DNA of 48,172 nucleotides. Source: JAUMXJ01 sp041781135. Its GTDB lineage: Bacteria > Bacillota > Clostridia > Peptostreptococcales > Acidaminobacteraceae. Position numbers and translations under genes: made by a program. The DNA lies in the NCBI GenBank assembly GCA_041781135.1, contig JBHAZV010000011.1, positions 1-48,172 of the forward strand, in the 5' to 3' direction. The notes beneath the pieces are model-generated. The model was given only the letters and a program-made list of their open reading frames with translations, was not told where the DNA came from and searched no databases. The stretch's first letter is position 1. Every line of letters starts with the position of its first letter. This document shows positions 16,563 through 24,636 of the stretch, piece by piece.

Positions 16563-18313
16563 TAAAGCCCCCTTATCTTTTCTTCTAATTTTTGTTTCTG
16601 ATAGACATCGGCATAGATTCCGCCGGATGCCACAAGCGATTCGTGAGTTCCGCGCTCGGCTATTTCGCCTTCTGCGAGCACAATTATCTGGTCTGCGCTT
16701 ATCAGCGATGAAATCCTGTGACTGATTATAATATTGGTATTGCCCGCCGTAGAGCCTGTTGTCCTGCGCTTTTCCAAATTTGCGATTATCGAGCTCTCTG
16801 TAATGGTGTCGACCGCCGAGAGCGAATCATCTAAAATATTGATTTTAGAATCCTTGTAAAGCATTCGAGCTATTGAAGTTCTCTGCTTTTGTCCTCCCGA
16901 AAGATTTACGCCCCTCTCGCCGAGCACGGTGTCAAACTGCGCAGGAAAATCTGATATATCCTTTGCAATATGCGCTTCCTCAGCCATTTTTATGACTTTG
17001 TCGTAATCCACGGCGTCCGAACTAAGCGCTATATTATCCGCAATAGTCGTACTGAACAGGAAATTATCCTGCGGCACTACTCCGAACATATCTCTGAGGG
17101 ATTTAAGCGAAATATCATTTATATCCACTCCCCCGATAAAGATTTTATTCCTTTCGACATTGTAGAGCCTGAGCAGCAGCGATATAAGGGTCGTTTTTCC
17201 ACTGCCGGTATGTCCGAGTATTCCGAGCGTCGAACCGCTTGGAACTGCGAGAGAGATATTTTTTAATACCGGCTCTTCTTCGCCTGGATATGCAAATGTC
17301 AAATCCCGAAATTCTATGCTTCTATCTGCAGGCGAAAGAGAATCCGCCGTGTCTGCCAGATCGCTCTTTTCGTCAAGCACGGTATTTATTCTGTCAAGAC
17401 TTGCCGCACCCGCCTGCATCAGCGCTACAAAGAATCCGAATGCCATCATCGGCCATGTAAGCAATTCGAGATAACTTAAAAACGCCACGAACTGTCCGAG
17501 TGAAATATTTCCATCGATGACATTTGATGAACCCACAATAAGCGCGATCACAAGGCTCAGCGTACTGACGAAAGTCACCACCGGGTCGAGCACCGCCCTT
17601 ATCCTTACGAGATTCATGGCACGTTTCATATTATCGCGGCTCTTTTCGTTAAAGTCGCGCAATTCATTTTGCTCCTGCACAAACGATTTTATGACGCGTA
17701 TCCCCGAAAATGACTCCTGAGCTTTATCAGAAAGATTGGAAAACCCCTCCTGAGCGGCTTTTGAATATGCAAACATTTTTTTCGTAAAAAGCATTATTAC
17801 AATGAGTATTATCGGAAGCGGTATCACCGCAAGCAGAGTCATTTTGAGATCGATTGTGCCGATCATGACTATCAGAGTAATGACGGTAAGAAACAGCGCG
17901 TCTACTACCGCAATAATCCCCATGCTTGAGGCCTGTCTGAGAGACTGAACATCATTAGTTGCGCGCGCCATGAGGTCTCCGGTCTTTACTCTATTGAAGT
18001 ATGAGCGCGGCATTGTAAGCAGATGCCCGAACAATTTAAGCCTTAGATGAGATTCAAGCTTGACAGCGGTTATAAAAATAAAAAAGCGCCACAGAAACCT
18101 TGTCGCCGCAATGCCAAGACCAAGCGCCAGCACCGCCGCGCCATAATGCCACACTTCGTAACCGCCCGCCCCGCCTTTTGTCAGATAATCGACAAATGCC
18201 TCCTGAATTTTTGGAAGCACAAGGTTAAGTACATCTACAAAAAGAAGCACTAATATGCCAAGCACATAGTTGTGAACATTTTTCTTAAGAAATTTCCCCA
18301 AATGTCTAAACAA
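16562..18313 (-). CDS. ABC exporter half-transporter, subunit with degenerate catalytic site
   Basis: The partner of the next gene: six membrane helices and an ATPase domain, 583 residues from the chosen start. The signature LSGGQ is canonical (about 471-475), but the Walker B reads NILDD, so the catalytic Glu is replaced by Asp (about residue 496). Walker A is GHTGSGKT (about 367-374) and the H-loop is ISHRISS. I prefer the TTG at 18313, which has GGAGG just upstream. The in-frame GTG at 18340 has no ribosome-binding site and sits beside a GCCGA-AAAA-TCGGC hairpin (18325-18338). A minus-strand TATAAT lies at 18365-18370. It is divergent from the acyltransferase gene. Confidence 0.9.
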   Translation of the reverse strand: MFRHLGKFLKKNVHNYVLGILVLLFVDVLNLVLPKIQEAFVDYLTKGGAGGYEVWHYGAAVLALGLGIAATRFLWRFFIFITAVKLESHLRLKLFGHLLTMPRSYFNRVKTGDLMARATNDVQSLRQASSMGIIAVVDALFLTVITLIVMIGTIDLKMTLLAVIPLPIILIVIMLFTKKMFAYSKAAQEGFSNLSDKAQESFSGIRVIKSFVQEQNELRDFNEKSRDNMKRAMNLVRIRAVLDPVVTFVSTLSLVIALIVGSSNVIDGNISLGQFVAFLSYLELLTWPMMAFGFFVALMQAGAASLDRINTVLDEKSDLADTADSLSPADRSIEFRDLTFAYPGEEEPVLKNISLAVPSGSTLGILGHTGSGKTTLISLLLRLYNVERNKIFIGGVDINDISLKSLRDMFGVVPQDNFLFSTTIADNIALSSDAVDYDKVIKMAEEAHIAKDISDFPAQFDTVLGERGVNLSGGQKQRTSIARMLYKDSKINILDDSLSAVDTITESSIIANLEKRRTTGSTAGNTNIIISHRISSLISADQIIVLAEGEIAERGTHESLVASGGIYADVYQKQKLEEKIRGL

Positions 18314-18486
18314 ACTTCCTCCACGCCGAAAAATCGGCACTCTTAAATTTTTGTCCCAGCATTTATTATAATACTTTGCTGCGCTTTTGCTCTCGTAATT
18401 TTTGAATAGTATATGAACTAAAATCTAACTTTTGTTGCGAGTAAGCCGCGCACCCGTCATTCTGATACAATTGCTTAGGAGGCAGC

Positions 18487-20760
18487 GTGAAAAAGAACAG
18501 TACATATATTAATTCAATTGATGCGGTAAGAAGCGTCGCAATGATGGGCGTAATTTTATTCCATATGCTTCCTTCAAAGGTTTCCGGCGGATTTTTGGGC
18601 GTGATCACATTTCTCGTATTGGCAGGATACCTCTCCATGCGTGCGATAATGCTCGAAGGCACTGCAGCCAGTCCTCTGCGCGCATTTCAGTCAAAAATCA
18701 AAAAACTGCTGCCTTCGCTGATTTTAATGATCTTCGCAACAGTGGCGGTCATGACTGTTTTTCTAAGCGAATACCTCCCCGGAACTAAATCGCAGGCCAT
18801 CGCCTCTCTGTTCGGAATAAATAACATTATCCAGATCCTGGACGGCGAATCCTACTTTGCCGCAATTGCGGATATCAAGCCGTTTACGCATATTTGGGCT
18901 CTCAGCCTCGAAATGCAGTTCTACGCCCTTATGATATTCACTGCGGGCAGATTTTATAAATCCGAACACAGAAATAAATGGATGTGGTTTTTCGGAGCGC
19001 TGACTGTCGTATCTGTCCTGCTGATGAATGCAATGTTTACCGACGCCATGAATGTTACAAGAATTTATTATGGACCGGATACAAGACTGTTCTCGTTTTC
19101 GATAGGAGCGTTTGGCGCGCTGTGGTTCTCCGATAAAAAAAAGCGCGTCATAGCAAACGACGCGATACACAGCGCGCTGACCTTCGGGGTGATAGTAATA
19201 TCGGCGGTATGCTTTTTTACTGTTGCAAACAGCGAATCGGTTTACAGGTACATATTCCTGCTGTACTCGCTTCTGCAGCTCTCGGTAATTTACCTGTGTT
19301 CCGCCGAAAATACATTTTCCTACACTGCGCTTGGCTCTATGCCGTTCAGGGTGTTGGCGGCAAGGAGTTACGCACTGTACCTGTGCCATTTCCCAATAAT
19401 CAAAATCTTCGAAAAGTTGATGTGGGGGTCTAAGCTCGGAACTGTCGCATATACTATTTACGAAATTGCGATAGTTATTTTAATTACCGAATTATTTTAC
19501 ACGATATTCAAACAAAGAAATCTTTTTAAGTCTGCGAGAATAAAAATTATTGCGCAGAGAGCTGGAACAGTCCTACTTACAATATTGACGATATCGATAA
19601 TAATTATCCCATACCAGCCTCACGGAGAAGCGATTGCAAGATATGAAATGCTGGAAAAGCTGCGAACAAAGCTCGATGTTCCGGCGGGCGGAATTAATAT
19701 TGGAAGGATCGAGAACACTGTACCTGATGACGGCGATATAAGCACTTCAGCTTCAGAGTCTTCTGCGCCGACGACTGAATCCACTTCAGCTACAGCCGAG
19801 TCTTACTCAAACACTTCTGATTCTCCGAATCCGACAGAAACTACCGCAGCAACTGTGTCAGAAACACAAAACCAAACCGCAGCTACAACTTCTGCGGCGA
19901 CCTCTGCGGCTGCGACAGACCGGGCGACAAACCGGGCGACAGAGACTTCCGCCGCATCGGGCGACAGCGAAGAACTTGAAGAGATCCGAGCTCTTTTTGA
20001 TGAATGGAAGGCGGAAATCCCGCAAATTTCAATAACATACGAAGACTATCTGAAAATACGCAATAAGCGAATGACAATCATCGGGGATTCTATATCTGTA
20101 ATGATTGCCGAGCGTTTTGTTCAATTATTCCCAAATGCCCAAATTTCGGCGCAGGTCAACAGACAGACATACCACGCCTATGAATTCTACAATGTGCTGA
20201 AATCTGAGGGCAGAATCGGCGAAATCATCATACTCGCCCTCGGAGCAAACGGCGATATCTCTTACAGCACATACGACGAGGTTCGGGCGGACACTAATGT
20301 TCCGATACTGGTCTCTACCGTCATTCTGCCTTGGCCCGTAGTAGAGAGCGAGCGCAATGCCTCTATACACGAATATGCAAAGACGAGGAGCGGGGTCGGC
20401 GTGATAAAATGGAATGAGATGTGCAAGGACAAGGCGTGGCTGCTTTACGACGACGGGGTTCATCCAAAGGATTCGGGCGCTATCGCATATTCCTTGGTAA
20501 TGGCAGATGCTATATATTCCGCGCTTGCATACGAACTGCAGCAAGAGAGTAGTACGACGACCTCCCCTGCAATAAGCACAGAGAGCACAAACGCCACTTC
20601 CGAAACCGATAATACGACTGCAACGACCGAGCAAACAGCACAAGATTCAGCATTACAAAGCTCGACAGCCGAAGAAAGCAATACAGCCTCGGCGACAAGC
20701 GCTGATTCGACAGGCTCTACACATAGTTCCGACTCAAACTCCGGCGGCGAAGGCGAATAA
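18487..20760 (+). CDS. Membrane acyltransferase 3 fused to an extracellular SGNH domain (OatA-like)
   Basis: A 757-residue OatA-like protein. Residues 1-375 form the multi-pass acyltransferase-3 domain, with GVILFHMLPS (catalytic-type His26), GGFLGVITFLVLAGYLS and IWALSLEMQFY. A Thr/Ser/Ala-rich linker (418-493) leads to an SGNH esterase-like domain (about 525-680) with Gly-Asp-Ser535, Asn588 and Asp656/His659 in DDGVHP. The tail (688-757) is again Ser/Thr-rich and ends in GGEGE. Proteins of this layout O-acetylate peptidoglycan or other surface glycans, giving lysozyme resistance. The start is GTG at 18487 behind TAGGAGG; no ATG is better placed. It is a single gene, convergent with the DUF4256 gene with 5 bases between. 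Confidence 0.9.
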   Translation: MKKNSTYINSIDAVRSVAMMGVILFHMLPSKVSGGFLGVITFLVLAGYLSMRAIMLEGTAASPLRAFQSKIKKLLPSLILMIFATVAVMTVFLSEYLPGTKSQAIASLFGINNIIQILDGESYFAAIADIKPFTHIWALSLEMQFYALMIFTAGRFYKSEHRNKWMWFFGALTVVSVLLMNAMFTDAMNVTRIYYGPDTRLFSFSIGAFGALWFSDKKKRVIANDAIHSALTFGVIVISAVCFFTVANSESVYRYIFLLYSLLQLSVIYLCSAENTFSYTALGSMPFRVLAARSYALYLCHFPIIKIFEKLMWGSKLGTVAYTIYEIAIVILITELFYTIFKQRNLFKSARIKIIAQRAGTVLLTILTISIIIIPYQPHGEAIARYEMLEKLRTKLDVPAGGINIGRIENTVPDDGDISTSASESSAPTTESTSATAESYSNTSDSPNPTETTAATVSETQNQTAATTSAATSAAATDRATNRATETSAASGDSEELEEIRALFDEWKAEIPQISITYEDYLKIRNKRMTIIGDSISVMIAERFVQLFPNAQISAQVNRQTYHAYEFYNVLKSEGRIGEIIILALGANGDISYSTYDEVRADTNVPILVSTVILPWPVVESERNASIHEYAKTRSGVGVIKWNEMCKDKAWLLYDDGVHPKDSGAIAYSLVMADAIYSALAYELQQESSTTTSPAISTESTNATSETDNTTATTEQTAQDSALQSSTAEESNTASATSADSTGSTHSSDSNSGGEGE

Positions 20761-20765
20761 AAAAA

Positions 20766-21281
20766 CTATTCAGCTTCCATCACAAATCGCACGCCGCGGA
20801 CAGAATAATAAGAATCCGCGCCATTGTGATATATAAAAGTTTCTCCGTACCGCTTATCTCCGAATATTGCTCCGCCAAGCGCCCTTATGGACTCCGGCGT
20901 GCTCAGCCAAGTAGATGTCTTTGTATCCAAATCCTCTAAACGCTGTATTTCTCTGTATTCGTCGGCGGTCATCAGGCGCGCGCCGCACGCTGCAGCCATC
21001 TCCTCCGCAGAATTTTCAGGGGGATTTTTCTTTCGAGCGCATCTTGCGGCAGCATCATAACAGATATTGCGCCTGCCACTCGGCGTTTCGCGGGAAAAAT
21101 CCACGAAACACAACCTTCCGTTCAGTACAGCAGCATCTACCTCCCCGCCCGTACTCTCCATATATTTTAACTTATCGATAAGGCTGCGATCGGATTCGAG
21201 CAGCGCCTCAATCGTACTCCAAGCTATGCCGCAGTGCCTGTGCATATTCTCTTCAAATCTGGTTTTTAATATCTTCAGCAT
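20766..21281 (-). CDS. DUF4256 family protein
   Basis: A 171-residue soluble protein of the DUF4256 family. The match is the N-terminal LKTRFEENMHRHCGIAWSTI, the STGGEVDAAVL segment, VDFSRETPSGRRNICYD, and the C-terminal half with STWLSTPESIRALGGAIFGD and the fingerprint GADSYYSVRGVRF. The family is widespread in Firmicutes and Bacteroidetes and has no known function. I chose the ATG at 21281, because an in-frame GTG at 21302 lies inside the preceding terminator hairpin. There is no strong ribosome-binding site at either. It may be expressed by read-through from the HesB-like gene upstream. Confidence 0.82.
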   Translation of the reverse strand: MLKILKTRFEENMHRHCGIAWSTIEALLESDRSLIDKLKYMESTGGEVDAAVLNGRLCFVDFSRETPSGRRNICYDAAARCARKKNPPENSAEEMAAACGARLMTADEYREIQRLEDLDTKTSTWLSTPESIRALGGAIFGDKRYGETFIYHNGADSYYSVRGVRFVMEAE

Positions 21282-21289
21282 AATTGTCC

Positions 21290-21318
21290 AAAAAAATGGC
21301 ACGGCTTAAAACCGCGCC
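21290..21318 (-). terminator. Terminator downstream of the HesB-like gene
   Basis: On the minus strand GGCGCGG (21312-21318) pairs with CCGTGCC (21298-21304), allowing one G-U pair, across a 7-base loop, and is followed by seven T. It lies about 110 bases past the HesB-like stop codon and directly abuts the DUF4256 gene. The intervening 21319-21425 holds a CTATGC/GCATAG inverted repeat (21394-21415) and no gene. Confidence 0.8.
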
Positions 21319-21425
21319 GAATGTTTAGTATTTTATTCCGCTGCATCCTGCAAAATCCTGCATAGTCACACACCACTCTATCGCAGACGCGCCCTATGCC
21401 GCGATATCAGCATAGCCGAAACGCC

Positions 21426-21737
21426 CTATCCGCAGCACGAGCATGAACCGCATGAAGGCGGAGTGAAATTTACAGGCCTTACCGCATAACCGTTGCCCAT
21501 CCATTCAACTTTTATTTCGCCCATGGAATCAAATGTCTTTTTGTCGATAACAAAACTTACACCCTCTACTTCTTCTGTATAATCGTTATCGGTAGCGCTG
21601 TCGAGGCCAAGCCCAAAGTTTGGTCCCGAACAAGCCATTCCTGCCAAAAACACCCTGACATGCTGCGGCTTATCTGATTGTTCGAGCAAAATCTTTCTGA
21701 TTTCGTCGCATGTTTCTTTATTCGTCTGAATATACAT
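21426..21737 (-). CDS. HesB/IscA-like protein with cysteine-rich C-terminus
   Basis: A 103-residue protein of the HesB/IscA fold. It has MACSGPNFGLGLDSAT near residues 34-49, VSFVIDKKTFDSMGEIKVEW, and a C-terminal tail CGSCSCCG with four cysteines. IscA-type proteins carry iron or iron-sulfur clusters through three cysteines, one in the first segment and a pair near the end. This layout fits the clostridial branch, some members of which are selenoproteins, although here all positions are Cys. No isc/suf genes are nearby, so its client is unknown. The ATG at 21737 follows GGAGGTACT. Confidence 0.82.
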   Translation of the reverse strand: MYIQTNKETCDEIRKILLEQSDKPQHVRVFLAGMACSGPNFGLGLDSATDNDYTEEVEGVSFVIDKKTFDSMGEIKVEWMGNGYAVRPVNFTPPSCGSCSCCG

Positions 21738-21789
21738 AGTACCTCCGTTTAATTGATTGTATCAGATGAGAATCCATATCAGATTAACA

Positions 21790-23346
21790 TCATTTGAATA
21801 AATTTTCAATAATTCCCCTGTATTTTTCCAATCTTTCGTGCGCCTGCCCGCTATTAAGACCACGCATGCAGTAATACACCTTAAGCTTCGGCTCTGTTCC
21901 TGACGGCCGAAAAGCAATCCATCCGCCGCCGCAGAGCTCAAATTTTACCAGATCTGTCTCGGGAAGCCCTGTGCTGTCTGTAAGATAGTCGGTGATTCTA
22001 TCTGCATCAGGCAAAACACACGCACGGACACGCGACATACGCTCCGCTATATCTGCAGGATTCGAATAGACATAATTATCTGTCACATCGAGATATACAC
22101 CGTGTTTTTTATAGAGGCGCTCTAACTCCGCTCCGATGCCGCCTTCAAAGTATGCAGCCATCTCTACGGCAAGCAGCGATGCCATACATCCGTCCTTGTC
22201 GCGAACCTCCGCTGAAAACAGGTATCCGCAGCTCTCCTCGAAACCCATTAAAAAATGTTCGGGATCCTGTTCTATCTGCCTGCCGATGTATTTGAAGCCT
22301 GTCAGCACCTGTATATATCTGACGCCGTAACTCTGCGCCACCGCCTTTGGCAAATCGCCTGAAACCACGGTACTCACGATGTAATCGCCATTTTTTAGTT
22401 CCCCGCGCTCTTTTTTTGCTGACAGAACATAACTCAAAAATAATGCGGCAGCTTCGTTGCCCGTAAGCAACTTTCCTCCCCTTAGCATTATCCCCATCCT
22501 GTCGCAGTCCGGATCGGTAGCGATCATCAGTTCGGCGGCACTGTATTTTTGCGCTTCGTCAAATGCCGCAGCAGCTTCCGGATTTGGCGTCCGTATGGTT
22601 GGAAATTCGCCGTCCGGTTTCATTTGCGACTCAACATACAGCACTTTTGAATAACCCACTTTTGCAAAAAGTCTGCGCACTGTCTCGCCGCCGACGCCGT
22701 GGAGCGGCGTGTAAGCCGCGCAAATACCTGCAAGCGGCAGAAGCTGCGGTCTGAGCGACACTCGAAGTACCGCTTCTATGTACATTGCGTCCAATTCGGC
22801 AGGAACATAAAATATATCGCCGTGCGCAGCATTCGCCGCGCATAAAGAATCAGCGTCTATACACTCGGCAAGGGTCGCCGGTCCTTTTGGAAGAAAATCC
22901 GCAGTATTAATTTTTTGTAATGTCATAAAATTCTCGGCAACCTTGTCGCTCTCCTGCGGTAAAAGCTGGCATCCGTCGGGACCGTATACCTTGTAACCAT
23001 TGTATTCCGGAGGATTATGAGAAGCAGTTATCATAACGCCGCCAGCGCAGCGCAGCTCCCTTACGGAAAACGACAGCTGCGGCGTGCTGCGCACTCCGTC
23101 GTAAATATATGCAGCAAAGCCGTTTCCAGCCGCCACCGAGGCCGCTATCTCTGCAAAACGGCGCGAATCCCTGCGCGAATCATAAGCTATAACAATCGAT
23201 TTGCCATTACCCCCCGACCGGAGATAGTCACAAAAACCCTGAGTTGCCCTCGCAACCGCCTCATCATTCATTTTGCCTGCGCCGGTTCCAACAATTCCTC
23301 TGATACCGGCCGTTCCGAAAGTCAACATCTGCTCGTCATTATTCAT
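21790..23346 (-). CDS. Alpha-D-phosphohexomutase (phosphoglucomutase/phosphomannomutase family)
   Basis: A 518-residue enzyme that moves phosphate between C1 and C6 of a hexose. All four family signatures are present: the phosphoserine loop MITASHNPPEYNGYKVYG near residue 105, the Mg loop ATDPDCDRMGI near residue 255, the sugar loop GFEESCGYL near residue 355, and the phosphate-binding RPSGTEPKLKVYY near the C-terminus. The opening LTFGTAGIRG is typical of the larger Firmicutes phosphoglucomutases (PgcA-like). Glucose versus mannose preference cannot be read. The ATG at 23346 follows AGAGG. The gene is downstream of the flagellar rod operon but separated from it by a terminator. Confidence 0.93.
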   Translation of the reverse strand: MNNDEQMLTFGTAGIRGIVGTGAGKMNDEAVARATQGFCDYLRSGGNGKSIVIAYDSRRDSRRFAEIAASVAAGNGFAAYIYDGVRSTPQLSFSVRELRCAGGVMITASHNPPEYNGYKVYGPDGCQLLPQESDKVAENFMTLQKINTADFLPKGPATLAECIDADSLCAANAAHGDIFYVPAELDAMYIEAVLRVSLRPQLLPLAGICAAYTPLHGVGGETVRRLFAKVGYSKVLYVESQMKPDGEFPTIRTPNPEAAAAFDEAQKYSAAELMIATDPDCDRMGIMLRGGKLLTGNEAAALFLSYVLSAKKERGELKNGDYIVSTVVSGDLPKAVAQSYGVRYIQVLTGFKYIGRQIEQDPEHFLMGFEESCGYLFSAEVRDKDGCMASLLAVEMAAYFEGGIGAELERLYKKHGVYLDVTDNYVYSNPADIAERMSRVRACVLPDADRITDYLTDSTGLPETDLVKFELCGGGWIAFRPSGTEPKLKVYYCMRGLNSGQAHERLEKYRGIIENLFK

Positions 23347-23379
23347 TCAAACCTCTTTATAATAAAACAAAAACATACA

Positions 23380-23413
23380 AACAAAAACGCGCACCCACTA
23401 TTCGTATGCGCGT
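23380..23413 (-). terminator. Terminator of the flagellar rod operon, overlapping the flgJ stop
   Basis: On the minus strand ACGCGCA (23407-23413) and TGCGCGT (23387-23393) pair perfectly over 7 bp and are followed by TTTTGTTTGT. The 5' arm is inside the last codons of flgJ. Confidence 0.78.
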
Positions 23414-23769
23414 TTCATTGCTTCGTAAATCGCCGAGGCGATGCCTATCCCCTCGCCGCTCGATATATTCTTGGCGTATTCATCGTCGAGCATGCTCTCG
23501 AAATGCTTTCGCGCTTCGCTTTTCTCTATAAGACCGCCATCAATGACAGTCTTGCGCATCTGCTTAAGCATAATTCCGAGAAAATATGCCTCAAACTCGC
23601 GAGCCACCTCGCGAAGCTGGGAATCATCCTTGCTCTCCGCTGCTGCTTCGAGTTTTGCTTTGAAATCAGATTCCTTTGCTTCAGAAATGTTGGCTTCGGC
23701 TGAAACCCCTTTTCCGTACTTAACGCCGCCCACACCGCCAACAGCACTTCCTGTTTTAATATCGCTCAT
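23398..23769 (-). CDS. flgJ: Rod-binding protein, FlgJ N-terminal type
   Basis: A 123-residue protein matching the rod-binding domain of FlgJ: LREVAREFEAYFLGIMLKQMRKTVIDGG, then FESMLDDEYAKNISSGEGIGIASAIYEAMKRAY at the C-terminus. It lacks the muramidase domain that FlgJ carries in gamma-proteobacteria, as is usual in Firmicutes. It is thought to help assemble the rod through the wall. The start is uncertain: the ATG at 23769 has only a weak GAGTGG upstream, while a GTG at 23778 has none. It follows flgG by about 22 bases and ends the operon. Confidence 0.86.
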   Translation of the reverse strand: MSDIKTGSAVGGVGGVKYGKGVSAEANISEAKESDFKAKLEAAAESKDDSQLREVAREFEAYFLGIMLKQMRKTVIDGGLIEKSEARKHFESMLDDEYAKNISSGEGIGIASAIYEAMKRAYE

Positions 23770-23791
23770 AATATCCACTCATTAGAGCATA

Positions 23792-24586
23792 TCATCGTTT
23801 GAGAGTATTTGCAATCTCCATAAGTCTATCGGCTGTCTGTATTGCCTTTGCGTTTATCTCGTATGCCCTTTCTGCAGTGATAAGATTTATCATTTCGTCA
23901 ACAATCTGGACATTTGAATTTTCGATATAGCCCTGCCAGATCTGAGTGTCGTCGCCCTCTTCGAGCCCCTCTATAGCAGGTCCGGAAGAAGCGCTCTCTC
24001 TGTAAAGATTCCTGCCCACTGATTCGAGACCTGCAGGATTTACGAACTTATTCAGAGAAATAGTCGCAACCTGTTCCTCGACTTCCTCTCCTATACGCTT
24101 AACCAGAACATTTCCTTCGAGATCTACCGTGAATTTTTCGACATCGTTGCCGAGGTTTATCCTGCCGTCCAATCCCTGAAGAAAGTACCCCTCTGTGGTT
24201 ACAAGGGTAAGGCCATCCTCATCGGTTGAAATTTTGAAAGAGCCGTCGCGCGTATATCTAATGTTGCCGACATTATCTACAACCTTGTAAAAATGTTTGC
24301 CGTTCATCGCAAGATCGGTGTCGTTTTCTGTCTGAGTCAGCGGACCCTGAACAAATGACCGCAGAGTAGCGCCGGCAAGCACACCGTGACCGATTTCGAT
24401 AGGAACAGGCCTGCCGTCCTCTTCTACCTTATCCGGCACGCTGATTCGTTCGTACATAATATCCTTGAACTCCATCCTCTGGCTCTTAAAACCATATGTC
24501 CTGACATTGGCGAGATTATTCGCCGTAGTATCGATTTGAAGCTGCAGATTCTTCATGCCCGACGCCGCGGACCACATTGCTTTCAT
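23792..24586 (-). CDS. flgG: Flagellar distal rod protein FlgG (FlhP-like)
   Basis: A 264-residue flagellar rod protein. The N-terminal rod motif MKAMWSAASGMKNLQLQIDTTANNLANVRTYGFKSQ, shown here only in part by ANNLANVRTYGFK, starts the protein. The central part has TRDGSFKIS and GYFLQGLDG. The C-terminal helix QGYIENSNVQIVDEMINLITAERAYEINAKAIQTAD is the other family mark. It forms the distal rod crossing the cell envelope. In Bacillus the equivalent pair is called FlhO/FlhP. The ATG at 24586 follows AAGGGAAGG. It is 50 bases after the upstream rod gene and shares its sigma-D promoter. Confidence 0.93.
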   Translation of the reverse strand: MKAMWSAASGMKNLQLQIDTTANNLANVRTYGFKSQRMEFKDIMYERISVPDKVEEDGRPVPIEIGHGVLAGATLRSFVQGPLTQTENDTDLAMNGKHFYKVVDNVGNIRYTRDGSFKISTDEDGLTLVTTEGYFLQGLDGRINLGNDVEKFTVDLEGNVLVKRIGEEVEEQVATISLNKFVNPAGLESVGRNLYRESASSGPAIEGLEEGDDTQIWQGYIENSNVQIVDEMINLITAERAYEINAKAIQTADRLMEIANTLKR

Positions 24587-24636
24587 AGCTACCTTCCCTT
24601 TATTTGTCTAATAATTATCCCAATTTTATGTTATTT

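Noticed and set aside
18763..19389. Minus-strand open frame of 208 codons inside the acyltransferase gene
   Set aside because: Composition is rich in Arg/Gln/Ser as expected from antisense of hydrophobic codons, and no start signal is present.
19739..19965. Ser/Thr/Ala codon run in the acyltransferase gene considered as a tandem repeat array
   Set aside because: The codons vary and no fixed unit length is seen; it is a low-complexity linker, not a minisatellite.
21738..21789. TATCAGAT direct repeat between the HesB-like gene and the phosphohexomutase
   Set aside because: Only two 8-base copies, no dyad or flanking target duplication; most likely chance.
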